Shown here: positions 1 to 9,660 of the stretch, in pieces
Position numbering within the stretch: position 1 is the stretch's first letter
Layout: each line of letters opens with the position of its first letter
NCBI RefSeq assembly: GCF_037969725.1
Contig: NZ_CP150203.1
Span: 6,625,501-6,689,500 of the forward strand
Direction of reading: 5' to 3'
DNA from: Paenibacillus sp. FSL W8-0426
GTDB lineage: Bacteria; Bacillota; Bacilli; Paenibacillales; Paenibacillaceae
Length of the DNA: 64,000 nt
The notes under the pieces: generated by a model
The model's database searches: none
Told to the model about the DNA's origin: nothing
The model's input: only the letters and a program-made list of their open reading frames with translations
Made by a program: the position numbers and the translations under genes

Positions 1-1
1 A

Positions 2-601
2 GTCAAAATCATAAACGCCGATCCCAGCGCGATGGGATTATTCGGGCTGGCCATCGTCACTTTGGTCGCCTCTTCCCAAAAGCTCGGCATCACGGAAGGG
101 CTTAGCTACGCGATCCCATGGGCGATTTTCCTCGGCGCGTTCGCGCAATTGTTCGCTTGCATTCAAGATTCGAAAAGAAATAACACCTTCGGTACAACGG
201 CCTTTGGCGCATACGCATTTTTCTGGTTTGCGATGGGGGCAAACTGGCTGATCAAAATGGGCGTGTTCGGCTCCACTCTTGCGGAACAAACCGATGGCAA
301 GCAGCTCGGATTCGCTTTTGCCGGATATTTGATCTTCACCCTGTTCATGACGCTGGGCGCCGTGGAAGCGAACAAGGTATTGCTGATCATTTTCATTCTG
401 ATCGATTTCCTGTTCCTGGGCCTTACCTTCGACGCCTTCGGCATTGCCCCGCATATTTTCCATACCATTGCAGCCTATGCCGAGCTGTGCATCGGAATCG
501 TATCATTGTATGGTACGGGAGCTTCGGTGCTGAACGCCCACTTCGGGCGAACGTTCCTGCCCGTTGGTGGACCATCCGGCATTTTCAAAGCCAAGGCTTA
601 A
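2..601 (+). CDS. GPR1/FUN34/YaaH (SatP) family acetate/succinate transporter, 5' end outside window
   Basis: The reading frame is open to the window edge. The residues before the first ATG (position 32) read NADPSAMGLFGLA, the usual NPxPxGLxGL entry motif of the YaaH/SatP family, so the ATG at 32 is internal and the gene starts upstream. Six hydrophobic segments with short loops cover the roughly 200 residues seen. The family moves acetate, succinate or ammonium across the cytoplasmic membrane as oligomers. A strong terminator follows at 684-731, so this gene closes its transcript. Family assignment is confident; the substrate is not determined by sequence. Confidence 0.85.
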   Translation, partial: VKIINADPSAMGLFGLAIVTLVASSQKLGITEGLSYAIPWAIFLGAFAQLFACIQDSKRNNTFGTTAFGAYAFFWFAMGANWLIKMGVFGSTLAEQTDGKQLGFAFAGYLIFTLFMTLGAVEANKVLLIIFILIDFLFLGLTFDAFGIAPHIFHTIAAYAELCIGIVSLYGTGASVLNAHFGRTFLPVGGPSGIFKAKA

Positions 602-683
602 TAATATAGAAACCGCATAAATAAACCACACCAGGCTACTGCGATTGCAGTACCATTTTCCGATCGCTGTTATCCTTTTCGAA

Positions 684-731
684 GGGGTGTCCCTCAGTCA
701 TCATCGATGACTGAGGGACGCCCCTCTTTTG
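684..731 (+). terminator. Rho-independent terminator after the YaaH-family gene
   Basis: GGGG/CCCC outer stem (684-687 with 721-724) and a 14-bp inner stem (689-702 with 706-719) with a three-base loop, followed by TCTTTTG. Confidence 0.85.
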
Positions 732-885
732 TTCAATGCTCGAACATTTCCCCATTTCATTCAAGCACTTTTCCTTTTCAAGCATCGGGAAGATGAAGGT
801 ATTGTCGAACGAAGAAGAACGAATTAGAATTTGAGAATGTGCAGCTGACGTCACATCGAAGCTAAAAGACCGCTAACAATCAAAA

Positions 886-899
886 TGTAAGCACTTACA
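886..899 (+). promoter_or_regulatory. cre-like palindrome upstream of the YesM-type kinase
   Basis: TGTAAGCACTTACA lies 23 bases before the kinase start. It matches the CcpA cre consensus WTGNAANCGNWNNCW (reading from the preceding A) except for the central G. It would place the two-component system under carbon catabolite control. This is inference from motif and position only. Confidence 0.45.
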
Positions 900-922
900 G
901 ATTGAAAGGAAACGTGAACCTC

Positions 923-2701
923 ATGATCGATTCCCGTAATTTAAACACACTTCGCAATCAAATTTTTATCGGGTCCCTATTTGTCATGATGCTTGTTCTC
1001 GGCTCCATTGCTTTTATTCTGTATCAGCAGGTTTCCGTTCTGCTTAGAAACAATGCGGAAAGCCACATTGAGCAGACCGCTATTCAGACAACAGGCAAGC
1101 TGGAGGCTTTAGTGAGCCAAATTGATACCTGGACCTCTCAAGTCGCGACGGATCCTTCTGTCCAGCTTTACTTGGCTCAGGAGTCCGCAGGCAGGACACT
1201 CAGCTTTACAGAGAGACAAAACCTGCAGGAAGAGGTGCGCAAGCTGGAAGCTTACGCAGCCTCCATCCGCTCCATCGAAATTTACACGAAGGAATACCGT
1301 AGACTTCTGCCGCTGGATGATGTGCAGCTGGATCAGCGCGTAGAACACGGACTAGTGGATGAAGCAGATCGAGCACAGGGCAGACTGGTCTGGTTCGGCA
1401 TTGATCCGCGGGATTCTCACAGTGTCGTTGCGATCCGCAACATCAGACTGATCAACCAGTCGTTTGAGGCAGCCGGTTATTTGGTCGTACGTATCGATAA
1501 AAGCTACTTTCAGCTCACGGATACCCAATCCAACAGCAATCGGCCGCTGGAGTACATGAATCTGTTCGACGGAGCCGGCAAGCCTATTTCGATCGCTCCC
1601 ATGCCAGGCATCAGCGCGAATATTCAAGCGCACCAGCTTCAATCTTCCATTCAGCTGGACGGTAAATCGTATATCACGGTGACGAAGCCTTCGGAAAAGA
1701 CAAGCTGGAACCTGGTCATTTTATCCCCGGCAGATTACAAGGCAGAGGGCATCAGCCTGCTTCAAACCGTCATTATCGTTTCAGGCATTGGAGGCGCCCT
1801 GCTGTTCATCATCCTGTCCTTTTTTCTATCTACAATGATTACGAAGCCCATTCTGAACTTGATTAAGGTGATGCGGAATTCCAAATTCGGGACGTTAAAG
1901 CCAAGTACAGTTACCTCTGCCACACTTGAAATACGGGAACTGAACAACACATACAATCAGATGGTGGACAGAATGAATGAGCTCGTAGAGGTCGTGTATC
2001 AAAAAGAAATTTTGCAAAGCCGTACAGAGCTTAAAGCGCTTCAGTCTCAGATCAACCCCCATTTCTTGTTTAACACGCTGGAAGCCTTCTACTGGGCGCT
2101 CGACGAAAAAGGAGAGGATGAGCTGGCTGAGAGTGTCATTGCGATGTCCGGTCTGTTTCGCTATGTCATTAACCGGGGGGATGAGGACGAGTGGGTGGCT
2201 ATAGATCATGAGCTGACGCATGCTGAGCGTTACTTGACGATTATGAATATCCGGATGGGAGACAGGCTCTCCTGGAGTATCACATGCGATCCTTCATTAC
2301 GATCTGTTCCTATACCCAAGCTGCTGATTCAGCCCCTTGTCGAAAATGCCATTCTACATGGAATTGAACAGCAAGTCGGCCCAGGGAGCATTGAGCTGAC
2401 GGTTTCTCCATCAGAACGTCCGGGATATACGCAGATTATAGTCAAAGACAGCGGACCGGGAATGGACGACGAGAAGATTCAATCCCTATACACGGCCATG
2501 AAAGAAGGACGTTCGGCTTCTTCAAAAGGAAAGGGCATCGGCATTGCCAACATCTACGGAAGATTAAAGCTTAGCTACAGCACCAAGGAACCTGAAATGC
2601 GTATAACGAGCCAAGCAGGAAAAGGAACCGTCATTGCACTTACGATACCAAATGAACCGGGAGGGTCTTTTTATCATGAAGACAATACTCATTGTGGATG
2701 A
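923..2701 (+). CDS. YesM-type sensor histidine kinase
   Basis: Membrane sensor kinase of the carbohydrate-sensing YesM class. Transmembrane helix near residues 13-35, a large extracytoplasmic sensor region, a second helix near 275-300, HAMP linker, then a His_kinase domain with the phospho-acceptor in QINPHFLFN (His380). The ATPase has an N box (LIQPLVENAILHG) and glycine boxes (KDSGPGM, GKGIGIANIYGRL). ATG at 923 is chosen, with AAAGGA at 905-910; in-frame TTG 902 and GTG 914 sit on or too near that site. The stop overlaps the response regulator start by 26 bases, so the two are translationally coupled. With the ABC importer downstream it probably senses an oligosaccharide. Confidence 0.92.
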   Translation: MIDSRNLNTLRNQIFIGSLFVMMLVLGSIAFILYQQVSVLLRNNAESHIEQTAIQTTGKLEALVSQIDTWTSQVATDPSVQLYLAQESAGRTLSFTERQNLQEEVRKLEAYAASIRSIEIYTKEYRRLLPLDDVQLDQRVEHGLVDEADRAQGRLVWFGIDPRDSHSVVAIRNIRLINQSFEAAGYLVVRIDKSYFQLTDTQSNSNRPLEYMNLFDGAGKPISIAPMPGISANIQAHQLQSSIQLDGKSYITVTKPSEKTSWNLVILSPADYKAEGISLLQTVIIVSGIGGALLFIILSFFLSTMITKPILNLIKVMRNSKFGTLKPSTVTSATLEIRELNNTYNQMVDRMNELVEVVYQKEILQSRTELKALQSQINPHFLFNTLEAFYWALDEKGEDELAESVIAMSGLFRYVINRGDEDEWVAIDHELTHAERYLTIMNIRMGDRLSWSITCDPSLRSVPIPKLLIQPLVENAILHGIEQQVGPGSIELTVSPSERPGYTQIIVKDSGPGMDDEKIQSLYTAMKEGRSASSKGKGIGIANIYGRLKLSYSTKEPEMRITSQAGKGTVIALTIPNEPGGSFYHEDNTHCG

Positions 2702-3467
2702 TGAACCAAGAACCAGAGAAGGCATACGGAAAACGCTAGAATCTTGGTCATCCGGACAGCACACGATCCATATTTTATCGAGTGCAGTAGAAGCGTTGGC
2801 ATGGCTGCAGGTGAATCATGCCCATCTTGTCATTACCGATATTCGCATGCCGGAAATCAGCGGGCTCGATTTGATTGAACAAATCCATTCGTCCCCCTCC
2901 CCTCCTGTCGTTATTGTCATTTCAGGGCATGCCGAGTTTGATTACGCCCAAAGAGCGCTGAAATACGGTGTAGTCGAATATTTACTCAAGCCGATCGACA
3001 AGAAGAAGCTCGTTGCGGCGGCGGAGCTGGCTCTTAAGCGTTATGAGGACCGGAACCAAGTAGAGCAGATGAAAAAGCTGGTCGATCCAAAATTGATGGA
3101 GACCGCTCAAGAGGATCGTATGTACAGCACATCGATTCGGGAAGCGATGGATTACCTTGATCAGCATCTGAACGAGCCGGTATCCCTGCGTGATCTGTCC
3201 CGGGTGCTTCATATGAATACAAGCTATCTTAGTTCCTTGTTCAAGGAGCAAACCGGCCTTACCTTCAGCGATTATATGACTCGCAAGAGACTCCAACGCG
3301 CCAAGGAGCTCCTCGTGAATACGAGACTTTCCATTAACGAGATTTCGGAGCTCGTCGGATACCAGACTCCGAAATATTTTGTGAAAGTGTTTCGAACAGC
3401 GGAGAATGTAAGCCCGGGCAGGTATAGAGCGAATCTGCAAACCAGCTCGGAGGAGAAAATCCAATAA
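2676..3467 (+). CDS. YesN-type response regulator, receiver plus AraC DNA-binding domain
   Basis: A 263-residue regulator. The receiver domain (about 1-120) has the acidic pair in VDDEP, phospho-acceptor Asp55 in ITDIRMPE and the conserved Lys105 in LLKPID. Residues 150-255 form two AraC-type helix-turn-helix motifs (SLRDLSRVLHM and SINEISELVGY). It is shorter than the roughly 500-residue YesN proteins because the middle domain is missing. The ATG at 2676 has GGAGG at 2660-2664 and lies inside the end of the kinase gene. Expected to activate the solute-binding protein/permease operon directly downstream. Confidence 0.92.
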   Translation: MKTILIVDDEPRTREGIRKTLESWSSGQHTIHILSSAVEALAWLQVNHAHLVITDIRMPEISGLDLIEQIHSSPSPPVVIVISGHAEFDYAQRALKYGVVEYLLKPIDKKKLVAAAELALKRYEDRNQVEQMKKLVDPKLMETAQEDRMYSTSIREAMDYLDQHLNEPVSLRDLSRVLHMNTSYLSSLFKEQTGLTFSDYMTRKRLQRAKELLVNTRLSINEISELVGYQTPKYFVKVFRTAENVSPGRYRANLQTSSEEKIQ

Positions 3468-3495
3468 AAGTGGTATTACACCCAAAGCCTGTTAC

Positions 3496-3525
3496 GTTAT
3501 GCGCTTACAAAAGCTTTGCTACAAT
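3496..3525 (+). promoter_or_regulatory. Possible promoter and weak cre upstream of the binding-protein gene
   Basis: TACAAT (3520-3525) lies 17 bases after TTATGC (3497-3502), a plausible sigma-A promoter with a poor -35, as expected for an activated gene. GTTATGCGCTTACAA at 3496-3510 is half-consensus to cre on the reverse strand (TGTAAGCGC intact, right half degenerate) and overlaps the -35. Confidence 0.35.
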
Positions 3526-3589
3526 TCAACTAGAGTCGATAAAGCGGTTTCACAACCGACCAAGATCAATAAGCAAAGGGGATGTAAAC

Positions 3590-4915
3590 GTGTTCAAATC
3601 TAGTAAAAAGTGGACGTTTATGATCATGACGCTATGCTTCGCCATCGCGCTTGCCGGCTGTGGCAGCAGCGGCAGCAATGGCAGCGCAAATGGAGATGAA
3701 GGTGTCTCGGACGGCGATAAAACAACAATCAGCTTTATGCATCTGTGGCCTGAGGGTGTATCTGCCGGACAAAATAAAATCGTAAATCAAATTATTCAAG
3801 ATTACCAGACAGAAAACCCGAATGTAACGATCAAGACAGAAGTGCTGGACAACGAACAGTATAAAAACAAGCTGAAGGTACTCTCTGCTTCCAATGAATT
3901 GCCTGATGTCGGCATTACCTGGGCTGCAGGCTTTATGGCCCCTTATGTTGAAGGCGGACTGTTCACTCCGTTAGATGATCTGCTGGACGGTGATTTAAGC
4001 GGAAAATTTGTAGAAGGAACAACGGAAGCCTTCAATATCGATGGCAAGACATACGGTCTGCCGCTGGAGTTTAACATTACCCCTGTTTTCTACAACAAGG
4101 CTATTTTTGAACAGTATGGACTGGAAACACCGCAATCGTATGATGAATTGAAACAGGTTATTACTACTCTTACCGACAACGGTGTTGCTCCCATTGCGCT
4201 CGGCAATAAGGACCGCTGGACAGGATCTCTCATTTACATGTTCCTTGCTGAACGCTTTGGCGGACAAGAGGCGCTTGCTAAAGCGATTAACGGCGAAGGC
4301 TCCTTCTCCGATGAAGGCTTGCTCAAGGCGGCAGCTGAAGTACAGTCACTCGTAGACAGCAACGCTTTTATTAAAGGCTTTAACGGGCTTTCCAATGAAG
4401 AAGCCAAATCCGAGTTCCTGAATGGAAACGCAGCAATGTACATCATGAGTACTTGGGAGCTTCCTAACTTTACAACGAACGAGGAAATCCCTCAGGAATT
4501 CCGCGACAGCGTCGGTTTCTTTAAATTCCCTGCAGTCGAAGGCGGCAAAGGAAGCGTTGACAGCTGGGTAGGCGGACCCGGCGTAGGATTGTTCGTATCT
4601 GAGAATTCCAAAGTCAAAGAAGAAGCAAAGAAATTCGTAGAGTATTTTGTAGCTAAATGGGGTGAGCAATCTGTTACCGGCGCAGGTGTGATCCCGGCAA
4701 CTAAAGTAGACACTGCTTCACTTGAGCTCCCTCAGCTGTATATTGACTTGTTCAACGAAATGAACAAAGCAACCAGCATTACTTTGTATGCCGATGTGCA
4801 GATGCAGGCATCAGCGGCTGAAACCCATCTGAATCAAATCCAGGCATTGTTTGGCAAAGCGGTGACTCCTGAAAACTTCGCTGCCGAGCATGACAAGGCT
4901 ATTTCCGGGAAGTAA
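3590..4915 (+). CDS. ABC transporter extracellular sugar-binding lipoprotein
   Basis: Family 1 extracellular solute-binding protein, 441 residues. The GTG at 3590 follows AAAGGGG with normal spacing and opens a lipoprotein signal: basic residues, a hydrophobic run and the lipobox LAGC with Cys24. After a Ser/Gly-rich tether come typical segments of oligosaccharide-binding proteins (VLDNEQYKNKLKVLSASNE, LPDVGITWAAGF, GLPLEFNITPVFYNKAIFE). It is anchored outside the membrane and feeds the two permeases downstream. No ATPase gene is nearby, as is usual for systems sharing an MsmX-type ATPase. Co-location with a GH43 beta-xylosidase suggests xylo-oligosaccharides. Confidence 0.93.
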   Translation: MFKSSKKWTFMIMTLCFAIALAGCGSSGSNGSANGDEGVSDGDKTTISFMHLWPEGVSAGQNKIVNQIIQDYQTENPNVTIKTEVLDNEQYKNKLKVLSASNELPDVGITWAAGFMAPYVEGGLFTPLDDLLDGDLSGKFVEGTTEAFNIDGKTYGLPLEFNITPVFYNKAIFEQYGLETPQSYDELKQVITTLTDNGVAPIALGNKDRWTGSLIYMFLAERFGGQEALAKAINGEGSFSDEGLLKAAAEVQSLVDSNAFIKGFNGLSNEEAKSEFLNGNAAMYIMSTWELPNFTTNEEIPQEFRDSVGFFKFPAVEGGKGSVDSWVGGPGVGLFVSENSKVKEEAKKFVEYFVAKWGEQSVTGAGVIPATKVDTASLELPQLYIDLFNEMNKATSITLYADVQMQASAAETHLNQIQALFGKAVTPENFAAEHDKAISGK

Positions 4916-4943
4916 CCAACAAGAAAACCATCAAAATCAGGTG

Positions 4944-4973
4944 AGCTGGCCCGGTTCTTGCACCGGGTCAGCT
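4944..4973 (+). promoter_or_regulatory. Intercistronic hairpin between binding protein and permease
   Basis: AGCTGGCCCGGT (4944-4955) pairs with ACCGGGTCAGCT (4962-4973) across a six-base loop, with no long T run. It sits in the 90-base gap between the binding-protein stop and the permease ribosome binding site. Such hairpins commonly stabilise the upstream message or partly terminate, giving more binding protein than permease. Confidence 0.6.
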
Positions 4974-5005
4974 TATTATGCAGAACGGAAAGGAGTTTGA
5001 CTCAA

Positions 5006-5887
5006 ATGGATAAGGTAATGTCTAACAAGAAGATGATCGCACTCTACGTCCTTCCATCCCTGCTGTTAATTTTGGTGCTCGTTTATATCCCGATTCTGTT
5101 AACTGGATATTACGGCCTGCATGAATGGAACGGAATAGGCGCCATGAAATTTATCGGATTGGATCACTATAAGGAGCTGCTGCAGGACAGCGTATTTTGG
5201 AGCAGCGCTTGGCACTCCCTCTTGCTCGCTTTCTTCTCAGGCTTAAGCTTGATTATATATCTGGCTGTGGCTATGGTTGTAGCGGGTCGCATTAAGGGAG
5301 CTAATCTGTTCCGCAAAATCTATCTCGTCCCCATGCTGCTGTCCTCTGTTGCTATTGCACAGCTGTGGCTTCGGATGTACCATCCGACAAACGGGGTTAT
5401 TAACAGCTTTCTGACGTCCATCGGCTTCGAGGACCCTCCTGCATGGCTGGCAGACCCTTCACTTGTACTGATTGCGCTCTTTATTCCCATCCTATGGCAG
5501 TATGCAGGTTTCTATATTCTGATCTACTACTCTGCACTGAAGAACATCCCGACATCGCTTGAAGAAGCGGCAAAAATCGACGGCGCTACAGGCATACAGA
5601 TTGCCCTTAGAATCAAGCTTCCGCTTATTATGGAAGTCATTAAGGTTACCATCGTGCTATCCCTTGTGGGTTCGCTTAAATATTTTGACTTGATCTACGT
5701 CATGACAGGCGGCGGGCCAAACGGCTCAAGTGAAGTTATGGCCTCCTATATGTACAGCGAGGCATTTAAATCCTACGACTTCGGATACGGCAGCGCCATC
5801 GGCTTTTTCCTGCTCATTATCTGTCTTGTCGTGACCTGGATTATTCGTAAATTAACAGCGACCAAAGATACGATTCAATACTCATAA
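5006..5887 (+). CDS. Carbohydrate ABC transporter permease (MalF/UgpA type)
   Basis: A 293-residue inner-membrane permease with six hydrophobic helices. The EAA loop that docks the ATPase reads EEAAKIDGATGIQIALRIKLP (about residues 190-210), with the conserved G. The start ATG at 5006 has AGGAG at 4991-4995; longer in-frame extensions lack a site. It pairs with the next gene, whose ribosome binding site overlaps this stop codon. Probable import of a plant-wall oligosaccharide with the upstream lipoprotein. Confidence 0.92.
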   Translation: MDKVMSNKKMIALYVLPSLLLILVLVYIPILLTGYYGLHEWNGIGAMKFIGLDHYKELLQDSVFWSSAWHSLLLAFFSGLSLIIYLAVAMVVAGRIKGANLFRKIYLVPMLLSSVAIAQLWLRMYHPTNGVINSFLTSIGFEDPPAWLADPSLVLIALFIPILWQYAGFYILIYYSALKNIPTSLEEAAKIDGATGIQIALRIKLPLIMEVIKVTIVLSLVGSLKYFDLIYVMTGGGPNGSSEVMASYMYSEAFKSYDFGYGSAIGFFLLIICLVVTWIIRKLTATKDTIQYS

Positions 5888-5901
5888 GGAGGTAACACAT
5901 C

Positions 5902-6780
5902 ATGATGGAAAGCACTGCCCGGCTTGGCGGATCTGCGCAATCCGGTTCCGGTATACTAAAAAAGACCGGATATTCGCTTCTATACATTATATTGATCGGG
6001 GTTGCAGCATTCCAGCTGTTTCCACTCGTATGGCTGCTGCTCTTCTCGCTCAAAAATAACCAGGAGGTATTTAACCTGCCTCCGCTGTCTCTACCGGCAA
6101 ATCCGAAGTGGGAAAACTATGCAAAGGTATGGAACTCAGGCAATATTGATGTTTACTTTTTCAACAGTGTTTGGATAACCGTGGCAGCAACAATCATCAC
6201 CGTGGTGCTTGGAAGCCTAGTGACCTTTGCCATCACCCGGATGAAATGGAAGGGCAGCTCTCTTGTCCTCGGCCTGTTTATGGTCGCGATGATGATTCCT
6301 GTCCATTCCACATTAATTCCGTTGTTCAGCATGTTTAACAAGATCGGCCTGACGGATCATCCGCTTTCACTGGTGCTCTCCTATGTCGCCTTTAATATGC
6401 CGATTACGATTATGATCCTGCTGGGCTTCTATTATGCGCTTCCTAAAGAGGTCGAAGAAGCGGCCGTAATCGACGGATGCAGCGTTAACCGAATGTTTTT
6501 CCGCATCGTTCTTCCGATGACAAGCTCTGTTATTGCCACAACAGGAATCATCAACATGATTTATAACTGGAATGAATTCATCTTCGTAAATACGTTTATC
6601 AGCTCCGATCAATATAAAACACTGACCGTTGGCGTCCAGAACTTTATCGGCCAGTACACAACCGACTGGGGCGCCATCGGTGCGACGCTGATGATCAGTA
6701 TTCTGCCGATTCTCGTTGCCTACATGTTCCTCAGCGACCGGATTGTTGAGGGAATGGCGGCCGGAGCCGTAAAAGGCTGA
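5902..6780 (+). CDS. Carbohydrate ABC transporter permease (MalG/UgpE type)
   Basis: Second permease, 292 residues, six membrane helices, with an EAA motif EEAAVIDGCSVNRMFFRIVLP and the family ending GAVKG. AGGAGG at 5887-5892 overlaps the stop of the preceding permease, so the two are translationally coupled. The ATG at 5902 is favoured over ATG 5905 by spacing. This gene closes the operon, followed by a terminator at 6814-6870. Confidence 0.92.
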   Translation: MMESTARLGGSAQSGSGILKKTGYSLLYIILIGVAAFQLFPLVWLLLFSLKNNQEVFNLPPLSLPANPKWENYAKVWNSGNIDVYFFNSVWITVAATIITVVLGSLVTFAITRMKWKGSSLVLGLFMVAMMIPVHSTLIPLFSMFNKIGLTDHPLSLVLSYVAFNMPITIMILLGFYYALPKEVEEAAVIDGCSVNRMFFRIVLPMTSSVIATTGIINMIYNWNEFIFVNTFISSDQYKTLTVGVQNFIGQYTTDWGAIGATLMISILPILVAYMFLSDRIVEGMAAGAVKG

Positions 6781-6813
6781 TGTAGAACAGGCTGTTTATG
6801 CGATTAATACAAG

Positions 6814-6870
6814 AAGCTCCGAACCTCTTGCGCAGGATTAATCCTTTGCGGAGAGACTCGGAGCTTTTTT
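6814..6870 (+). terminator. Rho-independent terminator after the ABC importer operon
   Basis: AAGCTCCGA (6814-6822) pairs with TCGGAGCTT (6858-6866), with further inner pairing, and ends in a T6 run. It separates the operon from the convergent GH43 gene. Confidence 0.85.
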
Positions 6871-6884
6871 AACACATGTTTAGA

Positions 6885-8498
6885 TTACGCTTCGTTGCTC
6901 TTGTAGATAAAGTAATCAAAATCGGCAGGCAGGCTTTGGCCTGATGTGTCTTGAGAACGCATGCCCACAAATGCGCCGGTGAAGAAGCCGCCGCCTTGAA
7001 TGTAATCATCCGACAGCTTGTGAGATTGGAACTGTACTGGAATAGTCGACCAATTCCGGCCATCCCAAGAATAAGAATACTCGTAAATGTCGTACTTCAC
7101 ATCGACACGCAGGTATACGTACTCCGCTTCGTCCGGGATAACAATTTCCTGCCCCTGCAGAGGCTGGGAGAACGTGAAGTTATCACATACTGCAAGCTCC
7201 AGCACCCTTCCCTTTTCCTCATTCCAGGTAATCTGGCAGGAGGTCCAGTTCTGGGTATTGTAGTAGTTTGCAAGTCCTGCTGATTGCTGGAAAGTCGTTG
7301 GATTAAACGCAACTTTCGTCTCTGCTGTAAAGCGGAAATGCTGCCAGCGTCTTGCGATGAAGGCCTGCGTAAACTTGGACGAGAAGGACTCTTTGCCGTA
7401 CAATCTCAAATGCCCCGGGCGATCCGTCAATGAGAGAACCGAGCTGCCAAGCGGAATACGCAGGCTTTGGAAATGCAGATTCAGCTCTTCGCTGTCAAAA
7501 TCGTCTTTTTCCGGGAAGTCAGGATCCCACTTGACCTCTTCCATATTCGGACCTTCGATCTGAAGGGAAGGCTGGTTGCCGCCGACGACGTAAGGCCATC
7601 CGTCTCTCCATTCAAGGCGTTGAATCGCTGTTTCACGTCCGAGCGGACAGTATCCTCTCGGATCAAGGAGCGGATGTCCTTCTCTCGAAAGAGGTCTTCC
7701 TGTCAAATGGACAAGGAACCACTCGTCGGTGTGCGTATGCACGATGGAAGAGTGCCCCGCCTTTTGCAGCGGATTCCTCGGATGTGCAAAGGACGAAATG
7801 AGTGGATTCTCCGGATGCACTTCATAAGGTCCGCGTAGATCTCGGGAACGGGCCAGCGTGGAGCAATGATCATACTTCGTTCCGCCTTCCGCAGTGAGCA
7901 GGAAGTAAACACCGTCAATTTTGTACAAATGCGGAGCTTCTGTCAGCTTGATACTGGTTCCTTTAAAGATAATCTCTGCTTTGCCCACCAGCTTCTGCTG
8001 TACCGGGTCAAATTCCTGCAGAGCAATTCCGTAGAAAGGGTGATTTCCAACACGCTGATCCCAAACCATATTGACAAGGTACTTTCTGCCGTCCTCGTCG
8101 TGGAACAGGGAGGGATCAAAGCCTGAGCTGTTCAAATAAATCGGTTCAGACCATTCTCCGTCAACGGTGTCACAGGTAACCAGGTAGTTATGAGAATCTT
8201 TCCACTGTCCCTCCGTCACTTTAACATCCGTGTAAATAAGCCAGAACTTCCCGTCACAGTAAGACAATGCTGGCGCCCAAATGCCTCCTGAATCGGGATT
8301 TCCCATCATATTCAGCTGGCTTAGACGATTTAAAGGCCTTGATACGAGCCTCCAGTTCTTCAGGTCTCTTGAATGATAGATTCCTACACCCGGAAACCAT
8401 TCAAATGTCGATACTGCAATATAGTAGTCCTCCCCGGCACGGCAAATGCTTGGATCCGGATTGAACCCAGTCAAGATCGGATTCTGAATAACAGCCAT
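6885..8498 (-). CDS. Glycoside hydrolase family 43 beta-xylosidase, cytoplasmic
   Basis: A 537-residue enzyme without signal peptide, so it should cut imported xylo-oligosaccharides inside the cell. The N-terminal five-bladed propeller carries the GH43 triad: base Asp15 (NPDPS), Asp128 (FDPS) and acid Glu187 (TEAPH). Residues from about 340 form the C-terminal concanavalin-like domain usual in GH43 xylosidases. The ATG at 8498 is preceded by AAAGGAG with eight-base spacing; an upstream in-frame ATG at 8516 has none. It is divergent from an AraC regulator and convergent with the ABC importer. Alpha-arabinofuranosidase activity is possible within this family. Confidence 0.9.
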   Translation of the reverse strand: MAVIQNPILTGFNPDPSICRAGEDYYIAVSTFEWFPGVGIYHSRDLKNWRLVSRPLNRLSQLNMMGNPDSGGIWAPALSYCDGKFWLIYTDVKVTEGQWKDSHNYLVTCDTVDGEWSEPIYLNSSGFDPSLFHDEDGRKYLVNMVWDQRVGNHPFYGIALQEFDPVQQKLVGKAEIIFKGTSIKLTEAPHLYKIDGVYFLLTAEGGTKYDHCSTLARSRDLRGPYEVHPENPLISSFAHPRNPLQKAGHSSIVHTHTDEWFLVHLTGRPLSREGHPLLDPRGYCPLGRETAIQRLEWRDGWPYVVGGNQPSLQIEGPNMEEVKWDPDFPEKDDFDSEELNLHFQSLRIPLGSSVLSLTDRPGHLRLYGKESFSSKFTQAFIARRWQHFRFTAETKVAFNPTTFQQSAGLANYYNTQNWTSCQITWNEEKGRVLELAVCDNFTFSQPLQGQEIVIPDEAEYVYLRVDVKYDIYEYSYSWDGRNWSTIPVQFQSHKLSDDYIQGGGFFTGAFVGMRSQDTSGQSLPADFDYFIYKSNEA

Positions 8499-8699
8499 CG
8501 TTTTGCTCCTTTGCATTACGGATAATCCTGTCTGCTGGCACTATATTTACCCTTCTTCTTCAACAGGCAGAAATCCGTGAAAATTTAGTAGTATACTGTA
8601 ATCATAGCAAAGTTATTTATACTTACCCATATCCAGAAGAAGTCACTATTTACCCAAATCAAGCAAAAGTTTGCTGACCTATTGGAAGGTGCATCGATT

Positions 8700-9614
8700 A
8701 TGGAACGCAGAGAAAATGTGATAAGAGATCATAGGGGGAACAAAGAGGAATATAAAGGAACTGAGTTTATGCTGCCTGATATGAATTCAACCTTCCGTGT
8801 CTTTGCTGCCCATTACCGCACCGTAGATCATCATTGGAGCTATCCTGTTCACTCCCATCCCTTCTTCGAGGTAAACCTCGTTTTATCCGGTACTCAAGAG
8901 ATGAAAGTGAATGGGCAGCATTTTACACAACAGCCAGGCGACCTGCTGCTCCTTATCCCGGGAGAGGAACACGAAAGCTATGCGGCCGCTCACCGAGGCA
9001 TGACTTATTACTGCATTCATTTTGATGTAGATGAACCGGATTTCAGAGAGCTGCTATGTGCCAGGGTCAGTCCTTTCTCAGCCTCAGACAGCGAGCTTAG
9101 CAACGCGATTCGTCCCGCACTGGACAAACTGATTATGCTTACGCTGGAGGGAGCCGGCGTGAGCGTCCAGTCCCGCATGATAATCCTGTCCGCCTTGTTT
9201 GAGCTGTTCGGAACACTCAGTCATGTCCTGTCTCAGGAAGGGCACGGCATCTCGTCGCAAATATCCCCCACCGCTTCCTATGTTGCCTCCAGGCTGGAGC
9301 AGATCGTCGGCGACATGGACAGTGAGGAGGGGGAAATTCGAACCCATGAAACGATTGAGTCCATAGCACAAGACGTCGGATACAGCACATCTTCAGTCAA
9401 TCGCATGTTTACCCGTTCATTCGGCTTATCGCCAAGACAGTACATGTCTATGCTGATGCTCAAAAAGGCCAAGTTGCTGCTCATGAATCCCGAGACGTCC
9501 ATCAAGGAAATTTCCTCTAGACTGGGCTATAAAAATATCGCTCATTTCAGCAGGCAGTATAAACGCTGGACCGGGGAATCTCCAAGCCAATTCCGCGACA
9601 GATTCCACAAATAA
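8700..9614 (+). CDS. AraC family transcriptional regulator with cupin sensor domain
   Basis: A 304-residue regulator. Residues about 30-130 form a cupin-like sugar-sensing domain (HSHPFFEVNLVLSG, GDLLLLIPGEEHES). The C-terminal 100 residues carry two helix-turn-helix motifs (TIESIAQDVGYSTSSVNRMF and SIKEISSRLGYKNIAHFSRQ) and the family PSQFRDRF end. The ATG at 8700 follows GGAAGGT at 8684-8690. Its divergent position suggests it controls the GH43 gene and perhaps the ABC operon. The ligand is unknown. Confidence 0.9.
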   Translation: MERRENVIRDHRGNKEEYKGTEFMLPDMNSTFRVFAAHYRTVDHHWSYPVHSHPFFEVNLVLSGTQEMKVNGQHFTQQPGDLLLLIPGEEHESYAAAHRGMTYYCIHFDVDEPDFRELLCARVSPFSASDSELSNAIRPALDKLIMLTLEGAGVSVQSRMIILSALFELFGTLSHVLSQEGHGISSQISPTASYVASRLEQIVGDMDSEEGEIRTHETIESIAQDVGYSTSSVNRMFTRSFGLSPRQYMSMLMLKKAKLLLMNPETSIKEISSRLGYKNIAHFSRQYKRWTGESPSQFRDRFHK

Positions 9615-9660
9615 TGGACCGCTTACGCACATGGCGAAGACAGGATAGACTAATTCCGGA

